Of a DNA stretch of 64,000 bases, positions 28,201 through 39,813 are shown in pieces (position 1 is the stretch's first letter; every line of letters begins with the position of its first letter). Where the stretch lies: NCBI GenBank assembly GCA_963070105.1, contig OY718805.1, forward strand, positions 4,150,001-4,214,000, in the 5' to 3' direction. The DNA comes from Litomosoides sigmodontis. Taxonomy: Eukaryota > Nematoda > Chromadorea > Rhabditida > Onchocercidae. A program made the position numbers and the translations under genes. A model generated the notes under the pieces. The model did no database searches. It saw only the letters and a program-made list of their open reading frames with translations, and had not been told where the DNA came from.

Positions 28201-28844
28201 AGGTATTACATTGTCAAAAAGTAATTTAAATACCTTTATGTTTGGTGTAAAGGTTGAAGAAGGCTTTTTTTCTTCTGTTACGCATTATTTGTTAGTTAAA
28301 GAGGTAAGCACGATTTTTAGGAATATCGGGTTGGCGACATTAATCTTCTATTAGGAGAAGATTTCTTTAGTGAAATGGATGCTGTAGATAATTTGCATGG
28401 ACTATATAAAATTGCTGCGCTTCGATATCCTAAATTTCTCAATTTATTAATAAGTGAAAATTGTACGTTTGTAAAGCAATCAGTTCCTCATAGTGTCTGT
28501 AATTAGAGGTACTCAACAACTGGTGTTATAGTGATATTGACGGATGAATCAGCAGTAGTCGTGTAAAAATTTATAGTTTGCATAATTTCGCCAATTTCCA
28601 GTTAAGCAATTTTAATGATAACGCTGCCTGATGAACTATTATTCTTTATTTTCACAGAACAGAAAATCATTGTAGTATGCTCAGAGTCAGAATTCGTTGA
28701 TTATTCTATGAAATGAAACGGTTTGTTAAAGATGTGTTGAATGTTAGTGGAAAACAAGAGCCTGATGAAGTGCCAGAATATGATTTCAAGTTTATATTAC
28801 CTCCAACAGAACGAAGATGGCCATTTCTAGAGATTCATGATTGA
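25242..28844 (+). CDS. Divergent PPP-family Ser/Thr phosphatase with polyQ and long C-terminal extension
   Basis: Model exons: 25242-25388, 25551-25869, 25999-26159, 26388-26481, 26743-26905, 27173-27245, 27620-27825, 27982-28120, 28253-28303, 28321-28462 and 28732-28844, giving about 535 aa. The metal-binding motifs of PP1/PP2A-type enzymes are present: GDLHG, GDYIDRG, LRGNHE, LCHGGIS and RGHE (usually RGHQ or RAHQ). A run of 13 glutamines lies before the domain. Splicing 26,905 to 27,173 keeps phase but leaves out the usual RGVSFTFG-type segment; no phase-compatible exon was found between. The SAPNYC loop is replaced by unrelated sequence. About 150 residues follow the domain, including [20 protein letters not shown], and match nothing recognised. 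The first intron boundary (acceptor before 25,551) is the weakest. It is probably a nematode-specific PPP member; activity is uncertain. Confidence 0.75.
25620..25658 (+). repeat. CAA/CAG repeat encoding 13 glutamines
   Basis: A run of CAA codons ending in alternating CAG and CAA lies in frame in exon 2 of the phosphatase, upstream of the catalytic domain. Length may vary between individuals. Confidence 0.9.
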
Positions 28845-29747
28845 TAATACATACTGACATTTGAATTAGTAATTCTTCTAAAGGAAAAAATTCTTCCTTA
28901 CCATTTTCATGCTGTAAGAATACTTCCACATCTATTTCAAATGGTATTTTATTTCAATTCTTTATTTTTATGCGGTAAATAAAGTTGAAATAAACACTGA
29001 GTTTAATTCAAGTTTGTGCAGCAATAAAATTTAACAAGACGAGAAGTATGGCCTAGACTGGTTAGAAATCATCCAGTCAGTCGTTAAATGTAATAAAACT
29101 AGAGATATCTAAGCGTGTATCATCTCTTGCTTCTTCCTAAAGCACTACCAAGCACGAATTTCTATAATAAAGTGACATTACAGTGGACGAATGCGCAATC
29201 CTTTGTTCTGAGATGTTATTATGGAGAATTGTTGAAAAATAAAAAAAAAAACGATGAAACCATCCCTATTTTTCTTATAAGTTCATTTTTAGCCTTTCTA
29301 ACGAACTGCATGAGTTAGGTAACGTCGGTTTTGGGCAATAATTTTTTCAAAATTCATTTCCACCAAATTCACAACTTTAGCAGTTTGAAATGTCATTAAT
29401 TACTGTCAGAGTTTGGGTGCAGCCTAATTCCATGCAATGAAAATCGTGGATCGCAAGGATTGCAAGTGCCGGTGAATGGAAGTTCCCTATCTTCGGCTCT
29501 GTAATTCCTTAACTGTCCTCACATTGCATCTTCCAGTAATCGTTGGTGTATCGTTGCTTATCTTATTGCATTCAAATATTTAGTGAACCGATCAACATTT
29601 TAAGCAGCACTTCGAGATGCAACTAAATGCAATGCTTCCAAACCAGGTAAATTATCATATACGTAGTTGAAATGAATAGAGAAGTTTTAAATGCAAACTG
29701 TGCTTCCTAAATGGCTCAATCAAAAACATCTGCTGAACAAAGTGATG
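28845..29747. other. Intergenic between convergent genes
   Basis: The phosphatase (plus) and the Ly6-like gene (minus) end toward each other here. AATAAA-like motifs occur (28,978 region). No supported gene; the short frame at 29,115-29,318 has no features. Confidence 0.55.
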
Positions 29748-31171
29748 TCATAATTCTAAAACAACAATAATAAACAGAGAAGATATAATAATTAGTAAGT
29801 TAGAACTGAAAGCATAAGCGGTGTTCAGCTTGCTAGCTGTTCGCGGTGTTCCTAACATCTTCTGATTTCCTGAATAGAAATTTCGCAATACCTTTGAGCA
29901 GTCATTGCCCTGCAATGCCAACAATAAATGAAATGCAAATGATGAGTATTTGCTATATTTTGCACTCGCATTTGAGTAATGTCAGGAAGGACAACACCTC
30001 GAATACAACTACTTGAAATCTATTCATCTCGAAAAAATTCAAAAACATATACCTGACAGCAGCAATCGCCATACGCATTGCATACCACAGAACCACCAAC
30101 AAGCAGATCCATATCACGACATGCAACATCAACACTTTCTTCAGCACAGGTCATTTCCACACCTTCCTCATCAACTCTTGAAATACACGCAGTACAATCG
30201 GTACGCCGGTACATTTCTTCAGATGTCGGATAAGATGACTTATTCAAACCTTTTGAACGACCGTTTCTTATCCATGATTGGCGATATACTTCGCAAGTTA
30301 CAGCTAAAATTAGATTTTAAAAAAATGGAAGCACATTGATCCTTGAGGAAATGTTCTAATTTTAAATTCTTGGAATTCAAAAAGAATCTCCGGATACCTT
30401 TTTTTAAGTGAGGTTTGGTTCGACGAAAGTGATTACGCAGTTGATTATAGCAACCGTTAAAAGTGCAGCAGCAAAGGTTAAAACCACAGTATGTAGGAAA
30501 TCTGCTACATATAACTCCTAAAAAATTCTTAATAAATTGATTAATTTTAATATTCGCCTAAAAGGATCGTGGATTCAAAAATCAATCATCTATGTTTAGT
30601 GTGATCTGACACACATTGTAATGCTCAATGTTGCAGACTATTACTGTGGTAAGAAGTGGTGATGTGGTGAAGTCTTAAAAACATTAAGGAAGAAACCATA
30701 AGATTCATGAAGAGTTTTACTCTCCAACGATTTATTATGACGACATCCACTTATGAACATATTGTAATGAATGACTCCAAAACAAATGGAGCAATTAGAT
30801 GCCTGTAAATAATGCAATGTCTATTTAAATATCGTACGAAATGAAATTAAGCCTGAGCAATTGATTCTTAAGCGTTTTATTTCAAGATATTTCAAAAAAT
30901 AGAAGTTGAACTTTGCTTTTGCTACAAATGATTCTCTGATTTAATTGACAGCTCTTTCGTATCATTCATTGATTCCAAGTAGTCAATTAATTTAATAAAG
31001 CACAGAGGAAATTCCTATTTTAACATATATTTTATGTACCAGAATGACACTTTTTGGGGTCTTGCCGGACATAAATGAGTTTAGATCTTGCGAATACACA
31101 TGACAAATGTGACATAGCATCGCATTTCTGCCGACGTTTATTGAAATGATACAAAAGAGCAACAACCGCAT
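29748..31171 (-). CDS. Secreted, probably GPI-anchored protein with two Ly6-like domains
   Basis: Four exons: 31171-31051, 30517-30398, 30303-30053 and 29909-29748, giving 217 aa with continuous phase. A signal peptide (MRLLLFCIISINVGRNA) leads into LCHICH. The first cysteine module ends with LCCCTFNGCYN and the second, starting VTCEVYRQSW, ends with GDCCCQGNDCS. Both fit the C-C-x4-C-[N/S] end of Ly6/uPAR three-finger domains. The C-terminus is hydrophobic after a polar spacer (NLLIIISSLFIIVVLEL), as in GPI-anchor signals. Exon 2 is a symmetrical phase 1-1 exon, so skipping it would keep frame and remove part of the first domain. A TTTTGCAG acceptor directly precedes the ATG. Likely on the cell surface; the ligand is unknown. 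The second module is longer than a standard Ly6 domain. Confidence 0.75.
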
Positions 31172-31874
31172 GCTGCAAAACAAATTTCAGGAATAGCAGC
31201 TTACAACTCTTATTGATATAAGCTTCAAAACATTGAAGCCATGGGCAATTTATTCTTTTTGAATTCAAATGAGAATTGAAAATTTTCCTTGTCTAACTAA
31301 AAAAGTACTTTAGCAGGACGCTAAGGAATTTGGAGAAATCGTCGTATTCACAGTCCAGCTTCAGATATCAAACTCTCAAAGAAAATGGAAATTCCTTTCT
31401 TCGCATTGTGATTTAAGCATATAATTGTCCCTTACATCAGTTTTAAAGAAAAGCAGTATTATGTAAGTGCTAGTGCTGAACATAACAATGAAGAAGTGAT
31501 AAGGCTGAAAAGAGCAGCATAATTTTGTTTTTTCTTTTCAAAAAAAATTTTGGTTGAATCGTAAACGACAAATCGCACTTAATTACTTTATCATAAATAC
31601 ATAGGAAAAAAATGACTAATGATACAAATGCCAGTAACAAAAAGAATGGAATACATACTGAAAGTTGTGTACAAATAATATTTTTACTAGAGTCCTTTAT
31701 TAGGAACTATCAGATATAAACCAAAATTTGGAAGAAAATTACTTCTCTAAAATTACAGTGTTCAACTGTAATAATTCACCAAAACACACAAAAAATCACA
31801 AACCAGGAAAATTTCTCTTTAATACATAAAATTTACAGTTGAGTCTAAATTATGCGCCACGCTTTAAATCTGTA
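31172..31874. other. Intergenic, Ly6-like promoter and SDHD 3' flank
   Basis: AT-rich with no supported gene. The T-rich TTTTGCAG just right of 31,172 is the likely trans-splice acceptor for the Ly6-like gene. Confidence 0.5.
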
Positions 31875-32870
31875 TTACAGAGACCAGACCATTTCGAATG
31901 CCTTCGTTATGCCAACATCGTAAGTGTTAAAGTGCAGTAAACCAGCCAGCAAACAAATGCTAAGAATGTAAGAAACTGGTCCCTGAGCAATTTTTGCCGC
32001 TGTTGGCCCAAGCACAAATGCACGAGCGTAATCCTAAATGGCCAACGTTACAAAGAATTGCTAAAATGAAACAAGCAAAATATGAGGTGACCATTCATTG
32101 ATAACTTTCAATGATTTAACCGTTGTTATCAGATAATAGCTTCATTTAAATCTAGATTTTATACAATATTCAATATCTAAAAAAAACTTCACCAAAAAAT
32201 AGAAATATTCGACCGTAAAATTAGTTTGCAAGTTAAATTATAAGGCTTACACTCATTACACCATGAACACCCCAATGAACATGCAATGTTATTGCAAGCG
32301 CCAAAGCGGTGTCCATAGCAGGTCCATGGATAAAGTAAGAAGCTGGAAGAAACGGGATCATTGCAGCGGAAAAGTATCTTTCAATCTTAAACATTGTCGA
32401 ATGGTCATGCGTCTTCTTGAATGTTTTTTGAGCGCTACAATAAATTACAACAATACTTTCAAAGAAACATTTCAACGACCTCATCAAAGCAGAGATAAAT
32501 TATGACAGTGGGACAGTTGGAGTTAGTCAACATGTCTGAAATTAAAAAGTTACCAGCCCAGTTAACTAATACCCAATATATTACGCACTCACAGCCATAA
32601 AATTGGGTGGCATTTTTTCTGCTTCATAACCTAAAGCGTACAAGACTAAGATAAATTTAAAAAACAGAAGAATTTAACTTTCCAAATAAAACCGAGTTTC
32701 CATAAGCGATTAACGAATCAACTGAAAAAAAAGCTAAGTTTAGAAAATTCTTACTTAACGGGATCAAATTGAAAACGATCTGAAACTGCTTCTGCCACAG
32801 ATCGTTGCAGCACCCGATGATAAACAAATCGTTTGTTTGTGGATACAATACGACTAGTCGCTGAGAGCAT
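31875..32870 (-). CDS. SDHD: Succinate dehydrogenase cytochrome b small subunit (complex II)
   Basis: Four exons: 32870-32760, 32630-32593, 32434-32251 and 32033-31875, giving 163 aa. It anchors complex II in the inner mitochondrial membrane and helps bind haem b and ubiquinone. The N-terminus is basic and Ser/Arg-rich, like a mitochondrial presequence. The core matches [17 protein letters not shown], then the haem/quinone motif [17 protein letters not shown], with histidines and the Asp-Tyr pair at the conserved places, and the C-terminal [17 protein letters not shown]. Exon 2 is short and its frame is set only by phase, so its residues are less certain. It is head-to-head with the methionine synthase reductase gene, 283 bp apart. 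Confidence 0.93.
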
Positions 32871-33153
32871 CTGAAATAAATTGCGCAGAATGTCCACTTG
32901 ATCTCATTTGTAAATTCAAATTTCTCCTTACACTGTTACAGTAACCATAAGCTAGTAATTTTAAGGAAAAGCTAAAGTCAACTCAGTTAATTAGTAACTT
33001 TTCCCCTCACCACAACCCACAACTCCTCACCACCAGAAGCGAGAAGCGCTCACCCCACGCTGCCCGCTCACTCCCCGTCCATCTCAATCCACAGCTCACA
33101 GAAACGAAATCGCGGCCCGGAATTTCGGTTTGGTGACTATTACGAAAAGAGTA
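32871..33153. promoter_or_regulatory. Candidate bidirectional promoter, SDHD / MTRR
   Basis: A 283-bp gap between the SDHD start (leftward) and the MTRR-like start (rightward). Its right half is clearly richer in G and C than the surroundings (about 33,005-33,120), unusual here and typical of a shared promoter. No specific element was identified. Confidence 0.45.
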
Positions 33154-36100
33154 ATGCCATCTGGAGGTGACGTGATGGATGCGTGCGGTTCTCAGAACTT
33201 ATGTTTCGAGAAAGGCGAGAATTGTGAGGTTAGCAACTCCTCCTCTTTTTATGGGAAGTGTCCGGAAAAGGAGTACGCTGGGCGGTATTTCGTTCGTTCC
33301 AGTGCACTTCAATGCCACTTGGAATGCTCAGTTTGGTGAATTTGACCGTAAACTGTACCGAAATCCTAAATTATGAATAACTTAGACTTTTGTGAGGATA
33401 TATTTTCTCATGCAATTGTAAGCTGATTTGTAGGAAGATCTAAGCGAAGCTCTGAAATCTCTGAAGATACATTCACCGAAATGGCCAGAAGATATTTGCC
33501 TAGTCAGAGGTAATGCAGCGTAGTTCGTTTTGTGCGTTTTGTGAAATGCTTTTTTCTAATATTTTCATTCCAATACTTCACTAATGAATGATGAAATAAA
33601 TTGTGTAAGCATGCTGTAATACCTTGTTTTCAGGTGCTCAGAAACTTCAAGATGATTCGCAGCTGCGAGTTCCGGTTCCAAAAGACTCATATTTAACGTG
33701 CGAAATTACTTCCGAAAAATTTGTAGGATTTTTTTGCGCAGTATTATAATTTTTTTTAATTTCCGTTTATATTTTTACCCAAAATTTGCAGAATGCTGTT
33801 GATTTGCCTTGGCAAAATGGATGTAATGTCACAGGGGCCACTAATCAAAGTTATCAGGGCAGTGTGGTTAGCGTTTCTAGTCTTACAAGTTTAGCAGCCC
33901 AAAAACCGAAACAGGAAATAGTGGTGGATTTGGAACATGATGCCGAAATAATTTACGAACCAGGCGATGCCTTCTATTTTGCTGTACCAAATGCTCAGGA
34001 AGAAGTGGATTTTATTTTAAAAAGGTAAATGAGACTGCCCCTTCAATGATGTCGAAATAAATAGATATTTTGGAAACCAGATTATCTTTGGCCGAAGATA
34101 AAGGCTAAGGAAGCTGTGACATAACTATACCATACTTATGAGTATTATTTTATTTAAGGTTTTTGTTGTTCTTTTATAAGCCTTCATTTCATTTATTTCC
34201 TTATATTCTGCTTATGTTATCTAAATTGTTTGAAACATGTAAATGGACATTTTATCAAGTGCGAACTTATCCCATAACAGACTAACCAGTGTTCAATTCA
34301 AATGGTTATACAATTAGTAGCAACATGCGTTAGTCTAGCAGAGAGCGCGAAAATTTTGATTTCAGTAACATTATCAGATCGCTTACTTTATATACTTTTT
34401 AATCAAAGATTATTTAGGATAGGACTGCTGGAATCAGCAGATCGAAAATTAGTTGTATCTGTGAAAGCGGAAAATGTAGCCGTGCCACCGTATATACCAA
34501 AAAGTTCTACGCTGCGATACATTTTTACATGGTGTCTTGATATCAGAAGATCTCCAGGCCGAGTAATTTTCTTTTCGTGAGGACATACGTTTACTATTTT
34601 CTTTAGAAAAATATTCTGCATGTTTTAAATAAAATTTTTATGTTTTTCCTCATTTTAGCCTCTTCTTCGTGTACTTGCGGAATACACAGAGAACCCACGT
34701 GAAAAAAGGCGAATTTTGGAATTATGTAGTGCTCAAGGAGTTGAAGAGTTTGGGAAATTTGTTCGTCAGGTAAGCTTTGTTAGATTTATTTGCAATCGTT
34801 GTAGCTTGCGTTTATTCTGTTTCTGACTGTTTGCTTCTTCACGGTGAAGTTAGGTTACAGAAAAACTATCATTTAGAAACAAATTGCTCTCCGACTCATG
34901 GAACGGAAAAAATAGTGGTGCTATCAAGTAGATCTTAGAATATTGCATCAACTCATTTAATTGCTTTTAGTAATGTTGATTACTTTCAAGACAGTGAATT
35001 GAATGGAAATGATTTTAGGCTGGGCTGTCGTTAGTTGATTTTCTGCTGAATTTCCCTTCATGTCGACCTGCAGTTGAACGCTTGATTGGTTCGTGAAGTA
35101 CTTTTCGACCTATCCCTAATTCGTATTGGACATTACACTAATTTATGTTTTTAAGAACTGCTTCCACGTTTGCTTCCGCGACCATACAGTGTCAGCTGCA
35201 TCAGGGAACTTTGGGGTAAACGCCTACGTTTCATCTTTTCTCTGGTTCGCTTTAACGCCACCGAAGGCCGACGTTTCAATCGATTTGGTTTATCATCGGG
35301 TTGGCTTACAATGCTGAAAGAAGGACAAAAAGTTATGGTCGGTTATAAGCTATAAGTAATGTTGATTGCTTTCAAGGCAATGAATCGAATAGAAATGATT
35401 TTAGGCTGAAATGAAATGATTGAATGAAATGATTTTAATATCGCTTACCGTTTTATAGATACTGACCTGAGTAGAATTGATACAAAAAATTATAGTTTAG
35501 ATAAGTTTTTACTTCTAGATGTTCCTGAAAGAACCATCTCGATTTCGTTTACCTCCACCTATGCATTGTTCTGTTGACCTTGTACGTACACCGCTTATCA
35601 TGGTTTGTACAGGAACTGCATTAGCACCGTTCTTGTCTTTTTTGGAAAAGTTGTAAGTATTTCACTTTTTTAATACACCTATTTTTTACTGAACACTGTT
35701 ATTCAATTTCTGAGTATGCGATTGCAGAAATTATTTGGGAGCCGAGAAGTACAGAGTACGACGAGAACTGTATTTTGGATTTCGAAATATTAAAGATGAT
35801 TGCATTCATTAGTAAGTTATAGATGGAGATGTAGTCATGTTAAACTGTTTGCAACTTTGCTAATGATGTCGACTTGATTAAAAAAGTATGGAGTAATTTC
35901 CATTTGGTCAAGCATAATTTTGTGAATATTTTGAAGAGTACATTGGAAGAACTGTCCTTACTGTAGGACTTTGTTATGTTACTTGGTTCTGTTTATTAAA
36001 ATTGCTAATCAGAACTTTGAATACAGTACTTTTCTACCGTGGCCTTGACAAGAATTTGTAACTAAGGCTTACTAGATCAAGTTTATATTCGTGAAGCAGA

Positions 36101-36852
36101 ACCGCATTACTCGTCGCACACTATTCTTATCAACAGAATTAAACAACTGATTGAACTTTATTTTTCAGTGATGACATTGTGCAGTCTGTAGACAGGAATA
36201 TTCTCTCACATATATCTCTATGTGAGTCGCAACCATGCAATAGTGCAATAGCTGATAAAAAGTACGTGCAAGATGGTCTGCGTGAACGTGGTCGGCAGGT
36301 AAGTGCTTTCTCTTTGTCTTTGACGCAATCGTTGAATTGCTATCTTCAAAATTTTTTGTATTTCAGCAAATCCTTAGCTAATTTCGACTTTTCTCAAACA
36401 TTAGTGAACTGTATTTTGATTTTCGATTTCGGATATACTGTTGCGGAAAAATGAAGATGAAAGTCATCCTGCGATCGTTTTTGTGTGTGGATCTTCGAAG
36501 CAAATATTAAAAAACGTGGCGGATGTGTTTTTACACATTTTTAGCGAATTTCTAAGTAATTACTATTTTGATTATTTTATAGAATAGATGCTAACATATT
36601 TTAACTTATTGATTGATTGAAAAATAGACGGAATTAATCGTTCCAATTCTCACTCACTTTACTGCAGATTTCTGCTTGTCTTGTTTTTTATTGCAATTTT
36701 ATCGTTCTTTTTGTCTTGTTCTTTATCTTTTTTCATGTAACTGTTTTAATGTGAAAGAATTTAAAAATATTGTAGACAAAAGTAAAGAGGACGCAGAATC
36801 ATTCCTCAAAGAGCTGCGAAAAAATGACCAGTATGTCGAGGATGTCTGGTAG
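33154..36852 (+). CDS. MTRR: Methionine synthase reductase-like FAD/NADPH protein, flavodoxin domain not found
   Basis: Exons: 33154-33228, 33434-33509, 33634-33722, 33792-34024, 34418-34562, 34659-34769, 35019-35088, 35156-35331, 35519-35652, 35728-35811, 36169-36298, about 36,435-36,555, and 36776-36852. The FAD/NADPH reductase half is clear and specific for MTRR: YEPGDAFYFAVPN, LRYIFTWCLDIRRSPG, RRILELCSAQGVEEF, LNFPSCRP, LLPRPYSVSC (FAD), TGTALAPF (NADPH), LYFGFRNIKDD, KYVQDGL, FVCGSSK and a C-terminal DVW. MTRR reactivates B12-dependent methionine synthase. The N-terminal FMN domain should precede this, but only about 50 residues are found before the linker and SDHD lies just upstream. 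The exon near 36,435 lacks a clear AG acceptor in frame. It may be a truncated functional form, a decaying gene, or one with unfound 5' exons. Confidence 0.82.
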
Positions 36853-37015
36853 TGATGAAGTCTACCGAATATGTAACATGCATTAAAATTGGTTGTTTAA
36901 AAAAACTCAGCCATTGTTTACTGGTATTTCTCTTACGGTATTGTAGTGGATGAAAGAAATGGGTATCTGTTGTGCGCGTTTAAATGCACAAATCATGATG
37001 TTTGAACATTTTTTC

Positions 37016-39487
37016 TCATTCAATAAACTGTCTTTTTGGAGGCACTCTTGTTTTATATTTCAAAATCCGCGTCACGATACCACGTTTCCGATAACTCGTT
37101 AACATTACATTCGTTGGAGCCAGAAAATCGGCAATCTCCGAATGGTTCAGCCGTCGAAATAGCTCTCCGTTCTCACCTTCGGAATGTTCATTGTACCTGA
37201 GTCTTAAGAAAATAAGGGCTTTGTGCTCCAAAGCTATATGGATTTCCGTATCTACCAAATTCAAACATCCAATTTACTAATTGGATTGCGAATTCCTGAC
37301 TGGATTGACACAAACAAACACCAAAAGGAATTCAACGTTTCAGCTGTTTCTATGTAACTCTCGGAGGTTCTGGGGTGTTAAAATGTTCGAAATGTTAAAA
37401 TGTAACTTCTATGATTGGTTGAGAATCCCCTTACCGAAAATCAATGAAGTACTGATCGACGATAAGATTCATTGCCGAATCAAGAAGATTGGCAAATTGT
37501 TGTTCATAAGCGATATCTAATATTTTGACGGCATCGTCCAAATTCACGCTTTTCCAGTTCTGTAGGAACTACACGTTTATTCCTTTTGATTTTTGAGATG
37601 AGGCGTGGGTGTCAAACTCCTCCCTTCCTCGAGGCCACCTCGTCGTGTTCAAAGTTTAAAATTAAAAAGTGACTTGTAAGAGAGTTTCATTGAGTTTGAC
37701 GGATATGTGATTGATGATTTCAGCCTGCTTTAGGGGTTTTATCCTGCGGACGCACTGCAAAAACTTCCGGACTTTATCAATTAACTGTACTTCCATATTA
37801 TACGTACCTTTAAATGCAAAGTCCAGTACCTGAAAAATACGTGGAGTAGGTATTATTTTGTTATTTAAAATTATTAAAAAAAATGTCTAAAATTTTTTTC
37901 TACTCAACAAAATTTGTTTCATTCGCAATAACTATTCAGACAGCCGTTCTCCTGAATATTGAGGTCAGTAGACCTGCACCCTATATTTGGAACATTTGAC
38001 GGTAAACTCTGGTAAACCTTTTCAATAATTTCTCGATTAAAATCAAGGACAGTAGAGGAAGCAAGTGGGTTTGTCGTGATTAACTCATGGAAATAATTTG
38101 TTGACAAGTACAGGAGATATTTTGATGTCTTGATCTCGCCATCATTAGCAATAATTTTAAAGTCCCTGCAAAAAAAAAATCGTGCGCTGAAATTTTATAA
38201 GGCCAAGGAGCATTAGGAAGCATTAAGAAGGAGTAAGCCGGCAATTTGGATTTCGATTTGGATTTGAAGAAATTTTTAGTACATTGTTTTGAAATTTTTT
38301 TTGAAATTTTTAGTACATTTTTAGTATATTGTTTTATAACAAAATAAAAATTGAAGGTAGCGCCTTTTCCAACAACCAAAAGAGCCAGGGGCTCTTTAGG
38401 TGAATAATGTTTGCCATAAATTTAAGGGTGTCCGAATCCCGAAACGCATTTTGAAATCCGAAGTCAACAATTCTTGAAGTTAAGCAAAAACCTTTGAGCA
38501 TCTAAAATTTGTGCCAGTGCAATTGATCGAGAATCATTTTCTTGAATTTGGGTTGGTGGAGTCCTTTCACGACGTCTTAGCATCCCGAAAAAATCTTTAG
38601 CTTTGAAAATGATTCTCACAGTAAGAACTATTTCACCGCCATCAAATGCATGCGAGTGTAGGGTAGTGAAAATCATCCGAAAGAATTCACTATCTTCTGG
38701 AACAACAAATAAGCCGCTGAACGGTCTTTCCTGCATTTCGAATTCATTGACTGAAAAGAGAAAGGTTCCAAATGTCATCCACTGGCTCTATCCAAGTTCT
38801 ATTAATAGCCTCTACGATATAAAATAATGTTAAAATTACGGATCTGCAAATTTTAAAAATTTTAAAAAAATTGCACTTTTAATTTCAGCGTCCTTTTTTA
38901 TAATTTTGCCTGCAAATTTTTTTGGTTAATATGATGCTACCTACTTTGATCATATTTCCTGGAAACGGCATAGTATTTGAGAAGAATAGAACCCGACGGG
39001 TAGGCTTCGTCAATTCGCATTCGTCGTTGCGCAAGTCGGATTTGTGGTGCTCGGCGATCGCAAGATATATCAAAAAACCTGAGAAACAAGGAATATCAGC
39101 TGTTTCCATCCGTAGTTATTTCCTACACTTTCATGTACTGAACTGCAATTATCGGAATGAAAAAAACTACGGAAAAGAAACTTCCATTCCACTTCAGCTA
39201 TGAGGAAAATAAAGGGACAAGTTATGCTGATGTGTCTGTGTTGAAGAAATCATGTGTAGCAGTGCTTGTAGCCTCTGGGAAACTTTTGAGCTTTCGGTAT
39301 CAGATATTATTACTTTCAATTCACCCAAAACTGACCAATCAATGGAACGGCTACCATAGGTAGAAGAAAACGTAGCCGAATGAATGCGACTATCCACATA
39401 AGAAATAGTAAATGTAAAACGATGAATAAAAATAATCTCATCAAGTTTGCCTTCATCATTCTTTGCGAAGCACTCCATTACCACCAC
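37016..39487 (-). CDS. MATH-BTB domain protein
   Basis: Exons: 39487-39325, 39078-38945, 38730-38492, 38165-38018, 37829-37674, 37559-37435, then a C-terminal part between about 37,370 and 37,016 whose splicing is not settled. The first three exons give a divergent MATH/TRAF-like fold (RFTFTISYVDS, DWSVLGFLIYLAIAEHH, DECELT, GGEIVLTVRIIF). Exon 4 gives a BTB domain (DFKIIANDGEIKTSKYLLYL, STNYFHELI), followed by a helical tail. MATH-BTB proteins usually bind Cul3 and choose targets for ubiquitination; they are numerous in nematodes. The start could be 39,487 or 39,478. FN3K ends 327 bp upstream on the same strand. The end could instead be an in-frame stop near 37,272. Confidence 0.72.
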
Positions 39488-39813
39488 TCCGTCGAGGGCA
39501 CTGACTCAACAATGATAAACCACACGAAAAGCCCTCATTTATTTATTAACAAAAGAATTTCAACTTTTTTTTTGGAAACTTAAAGATATGCGCTCAATAC
39601 TTTTTAATGGAACTATATAATAATTTTGCGTATAAGCAATTTTAATACTAGTCTTATTTTTCAAGCACACTTCATAATTCACACTTGTAAATAAGGTTAC
39701 TTCAAAGAAGCCGAATTATATATCACATATTCATAATATATAAACCAAGGTAAAACGCATAAATTCACTATAATTTTATTTTTATCACTGTACAACGTTC
39801 ACTTTCACAATTA

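Noticed and set aside
30013..30339. Plus-strand His-rich frame
   Set aside because: It is the antisense of the cysteine-rich third exon of the Ly6-like gene.
37090..37165. HTH-like string in the MATH-BTB tail (HSEIADFLAPTNVMLTSYRK)
   Set aside because: It resembles a bacterial Crp-type helix-turn-helix only superficially. It lies in a gene with animal introns and domains, so transfer is not supported.
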